This document shows positions 8,753-22,147 of a DNA stretch of 64,000 nt, in pieces. This stretch comes from Cyanodermella asteris. Taxonomy: Eukaryota > Ascomycota > Lecanoromycetes > Ostropales > Stictidaceae. The notes beneath the pieces are model-generated. The model saw only the letters and a program-made list of their open reading frames with translations. It had not been told where the DNA came from and made no database searches. Position 1 is the first letter of the stretch; the number at the start of each line of letters is the position of its first letter. A program made the position numbers and the translations under genes. The stretch is taken from assembly GCA_900618795.1 (NCBI GenBank), contig UYJD01000003.1, positions 466,585 to 530,584 of the forward strand, written 5' to 3'.

Positions 8753-11700
8753 AAAGCCGTGTGAGAAGAACGAAACGGCCAGACTGAGACGACTTTCTTT
8801 GAATCATATTCTTTTTGAGCATATGAATGATAATATTCTACCTCCCAACAACTCGTTACCCTGGTCAAACTCCGCGTCTCGTCGGAGAACCATGTGATCT
8901 GAGCCATAGTTCTTGTTCAACTGTCCGATGTACTGCTCTTCTGTGGCCCACACAACTTGCGAACACCTGCGACAGGCTACAGTGGCTCTCGGACATTCAT
9001 GTCGAGCTATGTTCTCTTGATGTACGTCCATTCTTCGTCCGCAAAAACTTGACTTGCAGTTTTTTCGAAGCAGACACTCCGTCAGGCAACAGGCCACCAT
9101 GACCCCGAGCTCCTTTCGCTCTGATTACCTTACTCTGACCTAGCAACATTTCATACGAACTCTCACTGAGCTCGGACGCTCCGTCCGGACACCGCCGACC
9201 ATACCCTCAAAGGCAAGAACACGCGCCTCGGAACGAATCCCTGACATCGTCTTCAACTAAGCCAAAACGGAATTTCAAACGAGCAGAAAACCAACAAGGA
9301 GCACCAGCAAAAAGAAGGAATAGCCCGAAAATCAAGAGAAACAAGCCGTGGCCATCAATTTCGCGCCAGGACTCCTTTGCTCACTCACCTTACGCCGCAC
9401 ACTGCCCACTTCTACTCAAACCCGGGGCCCTGTTAAAATCAGGCATAGCGAGAGTCTCAAACGCCGATTTCTTGATTGACGAAGTTTGATCGTCTCTCCA
9501 CTGTTTGGCCTTCTTCCGCGTGGTCCTGGCTCCCCCTAGTCATCCTTTCCCCTGCTTGCACTAGGCCGCCCAATTTGCACGTCGGCGGCGCTAGCTGCGG
9601 CGCAGCGAGGAAGACAAGGAAGGAGGCAGAAAGTTCGAGATGCTAGTGCACCAGGTGCAGCTGATTAGCTGCTGTTGGCTCTACGTAAACCTGGTTCGGA
9701 AATTATGTCGAAGGCTGAGTGATGTACTGCAGCCTGCTAACATAATGTGTTGTTGTTTTCGCGGTGTGTTCCGAGGCGAAGGTATCTGATCATGCCGAAC
9801 GCGTGTTGGTGCAGGTACGGGACTCGCCACGTCAGCCCGTATCTTTACTTTGCAAATGCAGGTGTGTACTCCTGCATGTACCTCGCCCCATGCTTACGTA
9901 CGAGGCACGCCTTGTGTTGGCCACTTTGTCCTCAGCATCGACGAAACTAACCTGTTGCATCCGTAGCAACAAACTCTACTGCCCCATTCCCTCTTTCGCC
10001 TTTGTTCTCTCGCGCGTTCTGTCTGTTCGACTCGCGTGGGACTTTGAGTTTTGGCGACGAGTCGCTCCTGCCACGCCGCTTGTAGCGCTCTTGCCTCCTC
10101 ACATCGCACAGCGCATGACCGCATCGTGCGGGAGGAAGCCGTTGGTTATTTGCGAACGAGTACGTCTTAGTCTCTTAGCAGTCTCAGACCAGCGTTCAAG
10201 CTCGGCCGTCAACCATCAGCAGCTATCAGCGCCATGACCCTTTCCGGATGACTGCAGCCACGCTCATAATGACAGCGGAAGTGCTAACGTATCGGTCTGA
10301 CGCCCAATTTCTCATGGCTGGGTAATAATACAGCTCAAAATGATGTCTGTTGAATAGGCTGTTGGACTCTAAAGCTCAGGACACGCCAAGAAAATGATCC
10401 TGTTCTCGTTGGGCTAAGAATCGTTTGTGTTGCTTTCTCCACGAGTGGATGTGCTGTGTGCTTACAACGCCAAGATAATTGCTTCGCGGACACTCACGTT
10501 TGCAAGCTTCACGCCATGACGGAAGAGACTCGGGGGCGTTAATGCCGAGAGTGTGTTGAGCGGATGCAGGAATCAGGATCCCTTGTCAAATTTGATGACT
10601 TTGTGGCACTGTTGTGGCGATCTTGTCGAATATCCATGCCCTGATACACAATACCACAGCCGTATAGTTGGATATCAGACCACGACTCTGACCCACCATG
10701 GAGAAGTACATTCTGTGTTGGCCAGGTGTCCAGCTCGATCAGCATAGCTCAGCGCGGAATAACGTGATCCTTGTTGGCAGTGACTATACTGCAGTGCCGT
10801 CTCAGGATATGGTGCTCGGTGCAGCGAACTTTCTCCTCCGAAACTGGCTGCGCCACCAACACGCATCAGGTTAGAAACAGCAAGCATTTGCAGGACCGTG
10901 CAGGGATCTCTCAGCCGAAATCAACTTGGATAGACATTGTTAATCACACAGAATGTAGAGGGCGCAATTGTACTGCCGTGACCCAAAAATCGACAGACCG
11001 AGGACTTGAACGGCACATGTTGCGAAGGCGACTCGGAGCGGTAATCATTGGTGCATAGGTTGGTCAGCCAGCCGCCTCTGGCTCAGCTCTGAGGCGCGTC
11101 GCACGGAGAATTGATATCTTGCCTTTCGTTGGCAATCGATTCCGTTAAGCGCTCTATGATCGCCTGAGATGGATCTGCTATGGTAGTAGGATTGAGGGCT
11201 GTTGTCAGCGAGGCTGCGTTCGAGACGAAAGGAGTATTTCGCTGGACGAGTGTTCGTCTGCGGACTCGCACGGATAACCAGGCTAATCCCTGAGCTCTGC
11301 GATCCGCAAATATAGCAGCAGCAAAGGTCCACGAGCAATTGCACGAAGAGAATTCATCGCAACGCAGTTCTTGAAGTATGGCAGGACGGCAAATCAAGCT
11401 GTCCCAGCTACCTTTCAGGCGCGGCTAGGTGTTGTTCGGAAGGCTTCATCTTTCGAGGCTGTCCACGACAGACGTGATCGGTCATATGCTCAAAGGCCCC
11501 TCGTTCGCTTCGTTGTTGTTGGTGATGAACATCTCAGTGGTGGCTTTCCACATGGTGTTAATCGGATTTGGGATGGGTTCACTTCCGCAACACCCACCCC
11601 GGAGCCGCTTCATGCAGAGATATAATGCAGTGCCGAGACATGAAACTCAAGACTCTATCTAGGTGACTCACCAGCAAGAAAATGTTGTATGATGTTCGAA

Positions 11701-14700
11701 GGCAAGTGTCTGACCAGGAGGAACCAACGTTTTGAGCCTGAGAGCAATATCGACTCTCGTATTGCCCAGCTGCTATTGAGAGAAGAAGAGACCGGGTTCC
11801 TGGCATTCCTGCGACGAAAGCCTTAATCGCACGGGTGGGAGCTCTGCGACCTGACTGTCGTCTGGACAGAAATTGGGACCTGCATTACCAGAAGCCTGTT
11901 TGAGAGACGAGCGCCGGCTCTTCTTCGACGTTGGGGAACAGAAAGCGCTCGGTCGGGGCGAGGTACGCAGAACAGCCCTCGATCCGATCATACTTCACAT
12001 ATCTCCTTGCTCGTCTCCTGCGGGCACTGGAATTGTGTTCCGATGCAAAGCCTCGGAACGAAAGCCAAAGAATTGATCGTCCGCTCGTCGGAAGGCCACC
12101 AAAGGCATGCATGAGCGGTTTCAGCCACCAGGTTCGAAGCACATTGCTTTCATGTAAGGTGCACCATCTCTTTGACATAGGCCTATGTAGCGGGCGGCGA
12201 TCGCTGCAGGAACACGGTAGGTCGGGTCAATCGTTGTTGCATGATTTTGCCAGGTATACCAGACCCCGGTGCAAAGAGTCGACAAAGTGGCGTGGTGATA
12301 AGCGTCCTGTGTGAGGGCGGTACCAATCTAACGGACAACCGACCAGCATATCAAGCGCGTAGAAGGCAAAGGCTGAGAAATGGTACAAAGGCGTGAGTGG
12401 TGAGCTCGCAGTATGGCAGAAGGAAGCTTGAATTGAGCTTGCTGCGGGGTAGTCGGTCTTGACAACGCTGATTGGCCGTGGGGTCAGGGGTGAGCACCGC
12501 CCGCTCTCGTCAGACTGTCAGGCTATTTTCAGCTCTGTTTCATCTTGCCGTCTGCACGCAACAGAACGTCAATCGTTGCGAGTTCGTCTTCCTCCAACCT
12601 CGTCGACAACTCACTTCGGCCATCAGCCCATCAGCCCACAGGCTGCGTCTCCTTCGAAGTCCGGTGTCAAGGTCTGTACATGATGCACTCGGTCGCTGGC
12701 ATGGGACCGCTGAGTTCATGCTTGAGCTAGCCCACTGGCCTCATTATACCAACGACATTATTCCATGCCTCGTGAGCCAGAAGTAGAGCTACCCGTGCCC
12801 CTATTGTCAAGTTCTGGGCGCAGTCCTGGATGACTATTGACTCGCCGACTAGGCCGCTAAGCGCTTATGCGAGGATCAAACACCACCAACAAGAAATCTT
12901 ACCTGGCCGCGCTGTTCGCCACCGCCTATCCGTGGCCGACCATTATTGCGGGCGAGAGCTTTGCGACTGGACTTGCTCAGCACACGAGTTGCTGACGAGT
13001 CCCGATGTTCGAGATTCTCGGGGCCAGATCATATTCGGATCCTATCCAGCTCTGCCTTGACCTCTACTTCTTTCCCGCGCTCTCTCTTGCTGTGCCGCCT
13101 TTGCGCAATGTTTGCGAGGCGAATCTTATTCTTTCCTAATGCGAGCAATAATACTTTCCCCTTCCCCTATTCCTCGCAGGCTACGGGCCTGCGGCAGCTG
13201 GCGAGCCGGACCGAAAGGCGAGTGTGCCGCGTGCCCACAGAGCGTGTTTCCGCTCGACGAAGCTCGTCAGGAAGGAGAGGATGCTGCCAGCCACCTTCAT
13301 CCGGTCCTGCCAGTGTATACGCCTCCCTAGAATCACTCTTGACTGGTGGCTTTGATGTCAATGTTATGTGTGCGTGGGCTGTTTTGCTGGTGTCTGAACT
13401 GGGTCAAAACCTGTGTTCTGAATTTGATTTGTTTATTACGCGCAGCTTGGATGGTCGGACTAGACCATATCCCAAAAAGCAGGTACAAAGACCCACCAAG
13501 GGGTATCATCGCTCGGCGCAGAGCTGGGGGCATGACGGCCTGCAACTTGTTGGACAGTGGGTCTGTCCCTGGCTTGTGTCGATCACGAGGTCTCTTCAAG
13601 CTGGGGCTACTATACTACTTTCGTACAAAGGCCAGACTTCTTTTCTCAAAGTAGGTGGTTCCGAAGATTGCCATCTACGCATGAGCCTTTCTGGTGACCC
13701 TTGGAAGCTGTTAGTTGACGGCTCTCGGCTCGACCACATATGCAAAGGTTTCACAAAGGCCACTGTCCTTCTGCGGCCGGCGCCGGGGGTGCAACCAGGC
13801 ATGCAAGACCGCAAGATTCAGCATGCACTGCCACAGCCGGCTCCGAGTGGACGAAAAGTCAATGATAGCACGCGACTGACAAGAGAAAGGGATCTCACAA
13901 TTACGGTGGAGGAGATGTCCGTAGGATTACGGCGCTGAAGCTTCGGTGGCTAGGTTGGGGTCTTGGATCTCATTACAGCTTCATTTGGGGACTCAGAGAA
14001 CGCCGTCGCTGACAGGCTGCGTATGCAATATACGAGCCTGAATTAGAAGACATGCGCATACAGACGGGTGGCGCGATGCGTGCGGAGCATTGTTCGCGTG
14101 TGTTCGATAACATGGTAATCGATATGTTGTGGTCGAAGGCGTCTGAGAGCGGGCACATGGCGATTCATGTGGAGGAGATCACAATCTCCACAGGACCAAG
14201 TATAGCTCCTTTGCTGGGCTTATCTGGATGCGGGATGAATCTTTCGATACACGTATCAGACCACCGATACGTCGAAGCAGGATCCATACAACGGCGATGC
14301 ACAAAGACTGTGGTTCTGTAGGCCGAAGAGTGGTGTGGTGTGTGCGATCGCGCGTGAGCAGAGTAGTAGGCCGTCGTGCAGGCAAAGCGTGGCACGCCGA
14401 CGCTGATTGGCCCGGCCGGAACAGCGATCTTCAGCAATCGTCGAGTGTGTGTTTCAGCCTGGCGCATCGCTCCTTCTCCACGTGGCTCTCGAGACCCCGA
14501 AACAATCTAGCCGGTCGCCCCTTCCCTGCCCAAACTGGGTCAGCCGGCCTCCCGTGTCCTAAATCAGGTGCAGTGGCGGGAGCTTGTCCACATATTCCAA
14601 AAATTCCACATGGCGCCACGCTATCTCCCATCTGCTCCTCTGCAACACCCAATAGCCGAGCGTATCTTGCGCCATGCTCTACTCCTTTCCATGGATATGC

Positions 14701-17700
14701 CATCTGTTCGACTGTGCAAAGACCGTTTCCCAAGACTTGAAGACCAGTTCGCATCGTGGCCGCAATGCGCCTGGACTACGGCCAGTCAAGCCTCCGTCGA
14801 CCTGCATTTAAGACCGTAAGACTGAACATGTCGCAGTTGAGACAACACCTGAGGCTCTGTGGCTGCGAAGCGCATTTCTATCCGTAGCTACTTCATGCGC
14901 TTATGCAAATCTCTGGTCCAGCCGTTCAGCCAGCATCCCTGGCCGTTCCAGGCATTCGAGCTGACATGGCATTGCCTTGAAATGTACGTAAATCGACGAG
15001 TCGCCCTGTTCACGAGAGCCATAATTCGGAGGTGAGGTGGCGCCATCATTGCACTCTCTAAGATTGGCATTGATCGTGCTACATTTCAAATCTTGTTTCT
15101 TACCGTACGAAAGAATGAAATCTTTGAGCGGGCCGAGATTTTGTTCTGCAGCGATTTCACCGCAAATGGTATCGGTCATTTGCTATCCAGCACGATCATC
15201 GTCGCGGACAGTCACGCATCATTATGGTCTGACGCTAGAACAAAGTATGTTTTGCAATCGTTGTCGCTCCTATCGGACGGCTCACTTTATGAAAGCTGCG
15301 CGGATTTTGGGAATTGCGCCCAATCATTAAGCCGGTTGCACCATCCACCACGCGTGGGACGTAATTTCACTTTGACGACATCGATGCCCGTACTGCAGCG
15401 AAACATCTACTGTATTGCAAATCGCAATAATGGGGGCTTACTGTATCGCTCAATCAAGTCTGCACGGTGAGACGAACAGCCACAAGCAGGGACGCCGTTG
15501 GCCAGGCTGTGGGCCAGATTCAATAATGTCACAAGAAAGATCGACTGATGATCTACACAGGCTGAGGCGTTCGAAAACACAGACATTCTGACACACGCCG
15601 TCATCTCAGCCCGGTGACACATTCTAAAGCGCCCAAGTCGAAAAATCATGTATGTCTCAAATCAGCGCGGCTTGCCAAGTGAGACAGCGATTCACAGGCT
15701 ATGCATAGAAACAGGCGGCCAATAATGCTTCTCGAAGATTCGAGCCGTTATAGTTGCAGGAGACACCACGACCTACAGCTGGAGCGACACGATTAGCGGC
15801 CGATTACCTACACTTGGGCCAAGAAACTTCCAGTAGCGAGCCAACGAGTAGCAAGGACGGATGGGGTTATCCCGGCCGGTAGGATTGTTTGATAGTCTTG
15901 GGCGGCATCGAGGGACCGGTGGCTCATTGATGATGAGTACATAGGGGTTGACTGATTTGTTCTAAGCACACGTCGGCTCACACAGACAAGTAAGCTCTTG
16001 GCCTGCTCATGGGTCTCGTTGTTGACTTGGCGACTTCCTTGTCGTGAATCTCACGCTTTGCGGACAGGAGCCATGGGGTCATTGCAAGGCTTGTGCGATC
16101 CCTGTTAGACGTTGGCTCGTTAAGCTTCAAGTCCAACGTGGATAAGCCACACTTGATGGTCAAACAGGGCTCGACAGGAGCCAGGTGAGAGTATCAGCCC
16201 CACGACCGCCCCTCGGTGGCTACAGGTAGTCTTGGTTTGGCATTTTCTCGTCAGTAGTCAGTGCGCCGGGGACGGGATTGGGAGTTGGAGTCAGCTCCAA
16301 GCCGGGTTTCATGGCTGACCCGAGTCAGCATCCTTGCCGACGCTCCTAGATACTCGCGAAGAATGCAATGCGAGCACAGGAGATGAGCAGAAGCTGACAA
16401 GAACGCGCTTTTGCCGGTCCCACGCCAGCAAAGCTAGGTCAGATTGATCCCGGTCGGGTGCGGTCGCTCATCATTAGGCCTGCGGTGTCGAGCATGTCAG
16501 ATAACCGGGGAGGGCGGGCTGCATTCGACACACCCGCCTGAAGCGACGCCATGTGCACCTGCTTGCATCAGCAGTCTTGCAGATGGCGATGAGTAAAATT
16601 CAGGAGCACTCTCGATCGTGCCGGACGGCTAGGACGTCGGTGCAGAGGGCCCCGGCCGCCTGTAGCTTGGTGCGGATTGGCCTTATCAGTGAAACGGATA
16701 CGTCTCGCTTGCTTGAAACAGCACCTACCGCAGCATGTGCTCAGCGCTGGGGTCTACATAGAATGTTATCAAGACTGCACCAAATCACAGGTGGCTAGTA
16801 CGCGAACATGGCCGGATCGGGTGGACAGATGCTTGACGTGTTGCAAATTTTTGGGGCTGAGAGCTAGACTACGAGCAGGATAACCACAGCCTCGGCCGCA
16901 GAGCCGAGTAAGAGCAGTCGTCAGCACTGTATATGAGGTGGGGCGAGCACAATAGCTGGCAATCGTCCAAGGTCGAAGTTGTGAAAGCAGGTTCAATATA
17001 CTTTGCAGCAGGAAGCAAGCAAGCAAATGGATCAGAGTTGCCTAATCAGCAGTGGACAGACACGCGAGGCTATCCTATCAACCATCATAACCCCAGTCCT
17101 TCTGGTTTGCAATTGGTCCCGACCACCGTGCTTGCTTCGAAACAGTCTCTTGTGGCTGTCATCGTGTTCTTGCTTTGTTGTCTCTTAAAGAAGCTTCTCC
17201 CCGCTCAGGCAGGACCGCCGTCCGCGAGTTTCCAAGACCGAAGATACTAAGGACAAAGTCGCACAGCTGAGCCGAAACGAGCATTCAGGACTTGAACGGA
17301 TAAGAGCGGGTAAACGGCGACCTAAGGAACCATCCAAGTCTCCGAATGAACCGAGGCCCAAACTTCCGCCCGGTTACGCCAAAAAAAAATGAGGCCGGAA
17401 ACAATGTGAAAAGACGTGGTTCACTTGCGACAACTAGCTTTGCCTCACGGGCGCATTTTATCCGAGCTGCGGCGGCGCGGAGGAGGTAAGTTCCTAGTTG
17501 TCCTCTGTTGCGACGAGTTCACGCCATCAAGCAGCGGCTCCCGCCGTTGCAGCTTGAAACGCGCCGGCCGTTGTATCTGCAAAGGTGCATCTCTTATCGT
17601 TGCCGTGCACGCATCTCCCACTCAGAGCTACTGTATCAGTGTGTCGATGTAAGTAGTGCCAGATCTACGGTTATGCCAGATAAGGTGTGCTCGAATGCGA

Positions 17701-17838
17701 CGCTTGCACGTGTGAACAGCCATCGTCCTAGCTCGGGTCAATACGCCAGGCTGGTCGGTGTAGAGCCGGTCCGTGGGTAAAGAGATCATGATAGCTGATG
17801 ATTGGTAGCGATAAGAGGGCAGACCGAGGGGTTCGTAC

Positions 17839-17854
17839 AGAGAGAGAGAGAGAG
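17839..17854. repeat. (AG)n microsatellite
   Basis: Uninterrupted AG dinucleotide run of about 8 units inside the desert. Confidence 0.9.
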
Positions 17855-19426
17855 ACTGCGTCGGCACACAGATCACCTTACAGCCCTCATACAGCATTGT
17901 ACGGGGCAGCGCAAAGGCAGCGCAGCACATGGCAGGTGCATGGAAGGGTCGACGCAGGGTCGAGCGCCGCCACCTCCTCGTCTCTTCCAGTTCCATGATC
18001 CTCGAGCCAGCAGCGGCGTGCAGTCCCCACATCCAACGGGCAGCCTGTCTCAGAGTCCGCCGTGTTCGGCCCGGGTAGCCTGGCGCTGGAGGCGGACACT
18101 GACCGCATTTGCAGTGGTGACGAAGGTGGTGGCAGACCTGACCTTGGACAAGATTCTCGGCCAGAAAGCATTAGCCTCAGGTGCTCCAGATGACGAATTT
18201 TGGCGAGCAAAAGGCACCAGGGTCAGGATGCTGTCAGCCGCCACGCATGTTCGCGAGCAAGACGAGTGATTGCCGCATTGGCAGAAGATCGGCACGGCCG
18301 CTAAGAAAATAAGCGGTTTGGCCGGTCGTGTTGGTGGTCAGCAAGCACCGGGGGGCAAGCCACAAACTAAGAATAAGCAGTTTGTGTTTCGGAGCAATTA
18401 AAGACGTTAGCTTGGGGGCCGACCGTCGGCTGTGATTTGATCACGGCCACAAGAAAGCGAGCCGGCCCACCAATGGGCAGCACGATTCAGGACGATCTTG
18501 CACGAACTGCGATCGGCCGTCGATACTGTACCGGGGGATCTGTACACGGCCTGGATAGGGTGCACGGGCGGGCGAGGCTGGCATCGAGTCTCGCGGACGA
18601 GCATGTACTGGACTCCTGGAACAGTAGTGTGGCAGTCCTTTGTCGAGCGAAGAGTGCACGAGAGCTGACGACCTTATACATACTGACAGACTTTACCTGA
18701 CAGCAAAGTCGAGGAAAACACTCATGAGCCAGCCGCTCATGCGCTTCACGCAGCATTGTATATGCCCGAGACATGGACCGCCTGGAGAGACGGCACAGCC
18801 ATGCAGCAGAATGGCTCGAGAAGACGGAGCGCAGCGAGATGGAAGAAGAATGCAGAGACGAGGACCATCGACGGCAGCGTCCCGGCGCCCGCGCGATGGA
18901 GAGGGTCAAGCGGCCGAGTCGACAGGGAACGTTGAAGCGTCGAGGGCGGCCCGCTCGAGATGGATGCGAGATGAAGACCCGAGTCCATGAACTTGTCGTC
19001 CACGTGTATCCACCAGCGGCCGCGAAACCGGCCAGTCTCTATTCGCACCTCGCTTCCTCCAGCAGAAGACACTCGGTGCGTACAGCTGGCGTGTTGAGTC
19101 GGAGCATTTGTGCCACACTGCTCACCCATCGCAATCTCACCGGGGCCGACCAGTTGGTGCCTCGGGGGATGAGCAGACCACATCCTGCGAGAGCCGTGGA
19201 TGGCGCGCCGTGGAGGCGCAGGAGTGAAGAGGGAGGGTCAACGGTCGAAAACAGAACAGAGCGCCCGGTTTGGTGTCTCCACACTCACCCCAAGTGTCGA
19301 GACAGCATCTCGTACAGCATCGTTCGAGGTGTTGTGCTGCCTGTCTTGTTTCGTCGACTGCTGTCCCAAGTCTGCTCGCTCCTGGCCACATCTGGCAGTT
19401 ACCATCTCATCATCTCGTTTATCTGT

Positions 19427-19473
19427 ACCCCCTCCCCCTCCCCCTCCACCACCACCAACTCCACCACCAGACG
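19427..19473. repeat. Pyrimidine-rich C5T / CCA tract
   Basis: Three consecutive C5T units followed by CCA repeats about 1 kb upstream of the NDT80-type gene. On the minus strand this is a G-rich tract. Such tracts are common in fungal promoters; no function is claimed. Confidence 0.8.
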
Positions 19474-19992
19474 CACCAAGCAGGTACCGTACCTGGCGTG
19501 GGTGTTTCCAAACCTTCTCCGCCCCTCGCTGCGTGCAAATCGATGCCGAAAAGGCAAAGGGCTTGTCAGAGGCGCGCGTGCCGATCTTGTCTCGCCGTAT
19601 GCTAACAGACTTTGATCGCCCGCCGTGTTTCTGACGGTACATGCGTACTGGAATAATGTCGCTTACTAGCCTCGTATGGAATCGTCCGTGGGTGTGCGCT
19701 TGCTGACGCCCGGGTAGCTTCATGGCCACCCCCGTTGCCTGCGTTGGAATCCGCCGCCTGCGCACGAGCCCCGGGCAGGCTGTCTGCTCTCCTGCTCTCC
19801 TGCTCTCCCGTCATTTCACTCTCGTCCCTTGCGCTGAGCGTAGCCCCTTTGGGAGCGCGGCCTCGTCCATCGCTCAGTGTACCAGGGGGCCCACTCCAGG
19901 AGCTTCGAGGATGTGCATCTCCCCCAGCGTGGTCCGTCGAGTAAAATAACGCTGGTCTAATTGTGTATCGGCCTGTAAACTCAATCCACATC

Positions 19993-20017
19993 CACACACA
20001 CACACACAGACACACAC
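19993..20017. repeat. (CA)n microsatellite
   Basis: CA repeat interrupted once by GA, about 450 bases upstream of the start codon at 20455 and probably in the 5' leader or promoter. Confidence 0.9.
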
Positions 20018-20233
20018 GCTGTCCACGCCACATGGCTGGCCGTGCTTGCCTTCACCCTCGTCCAGCTCTGCCCGGACCCACGACGCCTTCATATTCTGCT
20101 GATCTCCCACATCTCATCGACCTTGCTCGCATCTTTCACACGCATCTACTACTCTCCGTTGCAAGTCGTACCCCGGACAGGCGAGACCTGTCTTCACCTT
20201 CTCCCAGCAGTCGACTCTGCTCCTCACTCGCAT

Positions 20234-20262
20234 ACACACACACATACATCCATACATACATA
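20234..20262. repeat. (CA)n/(CATA)n microsatellite
   Basis: CA run passing into CATA/CATC tetranucleotides about 200 bases upstream of the start codon at 20455, within the likely 5' UTR. Confidence 0.9.
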
Positions 20263-20454
20263 CTCGCCAACGACTCTCGAGTATCCACCGCGAAACTACT
20301 AAGCCTTCTTGCACCGGCCCTTGATCACCCTCGTTCATTCAACTTTAACGCCCTTGCCGTTACATCTGGTTGCATGACCCTTGCGCTATTCTGGGTAGCA
20401 CTCCACGCCCGTCCTCTGCCAGATCACGCACCCGCCCAACCTTGATATATACTC

Positions 20455-22147
20455 ATGGCCGCTGTCATGGAGTCCTACGACCCCATGTCGGTACACTTCC
20501 TCGACAACTCTGCACACGACCAATACGCTACCACCGCCGAGATGCTCAACGTGCAACCCGCCTACAGCTACCCTGAGGGTATGCTCACGTAAGTCTGCCC
20601 TTTTGCGCCCTCGAACGCTGCAGCTTGGTGCTAACATTCCTACCAGCCCTGGAGGCGAGATGCCCCAGTACATCAAGCACGAGCAACCAATGTACACCTT
20701 CCATGCCGGTCATGAGGAGTTTCCTGCCATGCACAACGAGGCTGCGTCTCGCAACGGCTCACCAGAGGCTCCGTCGATAGAGCGCGGCAACAAGCTGCTC
20801 TCGTTCCAGCCCTCAACCACCAACACCAACGTTCTCGACTACTCCATGAAGCACTCCTCCGTCTCCATCTCGGCTCAGCTTCACGGCATGTTCTTTCTTT
20901 CAGAGTCCTCCCGCGCAGCGCTCACCGGTGACACCAGCGTCCCGGCCGAGCTCACTTGCTACCGCAGGAACCTTTTCCAGATCTCTGGATCGGTGACCAT
21001 GCCGCGCATGCTCCAGTACGCCGTGGCCGACGAGGGCAAGCGTCTGCCAATTACTTCTCAGGAGCTGACCATCAGTGCCACCGAGTCTGTCGAGGGCTCG
21101 CCAGTCAAGATCATCAGCGTTCCGTGGAAGACGCCCATTGCAGGCACCCCTCCCCAGCCTGCCGAGGACAAGAGCGAGAAGGAGCCGACCAACATTTCCT
21201 TGGATCCCACCACCTCGCACGACATCGACAGCGAGTACACCGTCTTCCCTATCGCCTGGAAACGCCTGCAGTTCCGTGTCGCAACCGCCAACAACGGCAG
21301 AAGACGTGAGCTACAGCAGCACTTTACCATCAAGCTGTCTGTCACTGCCACCCTCAGCGACGGCACCAAGGTCAGCTTGTGCGATGCCCTCTCAGGCCCC
21401 ATCATTGTCCGTGGCCGCTCTCCCAGGAACTTTCAGCAGCGCAAGGACGTTCCCCTTTCGGGCTCTGGTGCTAGCATGCGCAAGTCCATCTCAGCTCTGC
21501 CAGCTATCCGTCACAGCAGCACCGTCGACGGCGTCCGCCGAAGGGAGCCCAGCGAGTACAGCTTCAGCATGTCTCCTCCCACCGGTGATTTGCAGGCTCC
21601 TCAGGCATCATATTCGGACTGGCGAAGCTCGCCGGCCATGAGTGAGCACGGCTTCCCCATGACCCCTCAGCGCTCGCTCCCGGGCACTGCCCCCGTCTCT
21701 CCTTACACGGGTCCCATGCCAGAGCTGTCCTTGAGCCGGACACCAAGCATGAAGCGCAAGTCGCCTGAGCCTTCCGGGCCTCATTTGTCCGTTCCCGGCA
21801 TGCGAGGCAGCTCTGTCCCTCCCTCGTCTCTCGAACGCCCGATGAAGCTTCCGCGAAACCGCGGCTCGACCTTCAACGGGCCACCGATGTACGCTGGACA
21901 ACCTGCCCCTCACCACCCCACCACTCAGGCCACCAGCTACCCGATGGTCTCGAGCTACAGCGTGCCCGGCTACCCCAAGACGGTCGGCAGTGATGCCGAG
22001 CTCGTCACCGAGTACTTCCCTATGGGCATGGACAGCTGGGAGCACGGACAAGAGGGCGTCTTCAGACCTCACGTTCTGCAGCCGAGCCGAACACTACCGA
22101 CCATGGCTGTCGGTGGCGCACCGGGCCAGTGGACCCACGAAGCATGA
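20455..22147 (+). CDS. VIB-1/XprG-like NDT80-domain transcription factor
   Basis: Two exons, 20455..20588 and 20647..22147, with a 58-nt intron (GTAAGT, branch-like GCTAAC, CAG); the product is 544 aa. The first exon begins MAAVMESYDPMSVHFLDN. The NDT80/PhoG DNA-binding domain runs from about residue 110 (SVSISAQLHGMFFLSE) through CYRRNLFQISG to the signature GRSPRNF near 301-307. The remaining 240 residues are Pro/Ser-rich and low complexity, with a basic patch near MKRKSPEP. Relatives (Neurospora VIB-1, Aspergillus XprG) control secreted proteases, responses to starvation and heterokaryon-incompatibility cell death; that role is inferred here. The gene stands alone between two deserts of more than 10 kb, suggesting long-range or complex control. 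A further upstream non-coding exon is possible. The family is clear; which paralogue is not. Confidence 0.85.

Larger units (their letters stand above)
8753..20454. other. Gene desert upstream of the NDT80-type factor
   Basis: About 11.7 kb in which I recognise no protein family, tRNA or rRNA. Open frames are short and overlap on several strands. The longest (12946-13938) has no ATG until 13105 and a composition unlike the real genes here. Base composition is not AT-rich, so this does not look like RIP-degraded repeat DNA. The last kilobase holds an AG run, pyrimidine tracts and CA microsatellites (listed separately), consistent with a long promoter and 5' leader for the gene at 20455. Non-coding RNAs or regulatory elements could be present but cannot be called by eye. 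Confidence 0.5.

Noticed and set aside
12946-13938. 330-codon open frame on the + strand in the first desert
   Set aside because: No ATG until 13105, no recognisable domain, low-complexity Arg/Ser-rich start, and competing frames on other strands; likely a chance open frame.
19427-19473. Possible G-quadruplex on the minus strand
   Set aside because: Only three runs of five G plus a short G2; a fourth full run is missing.
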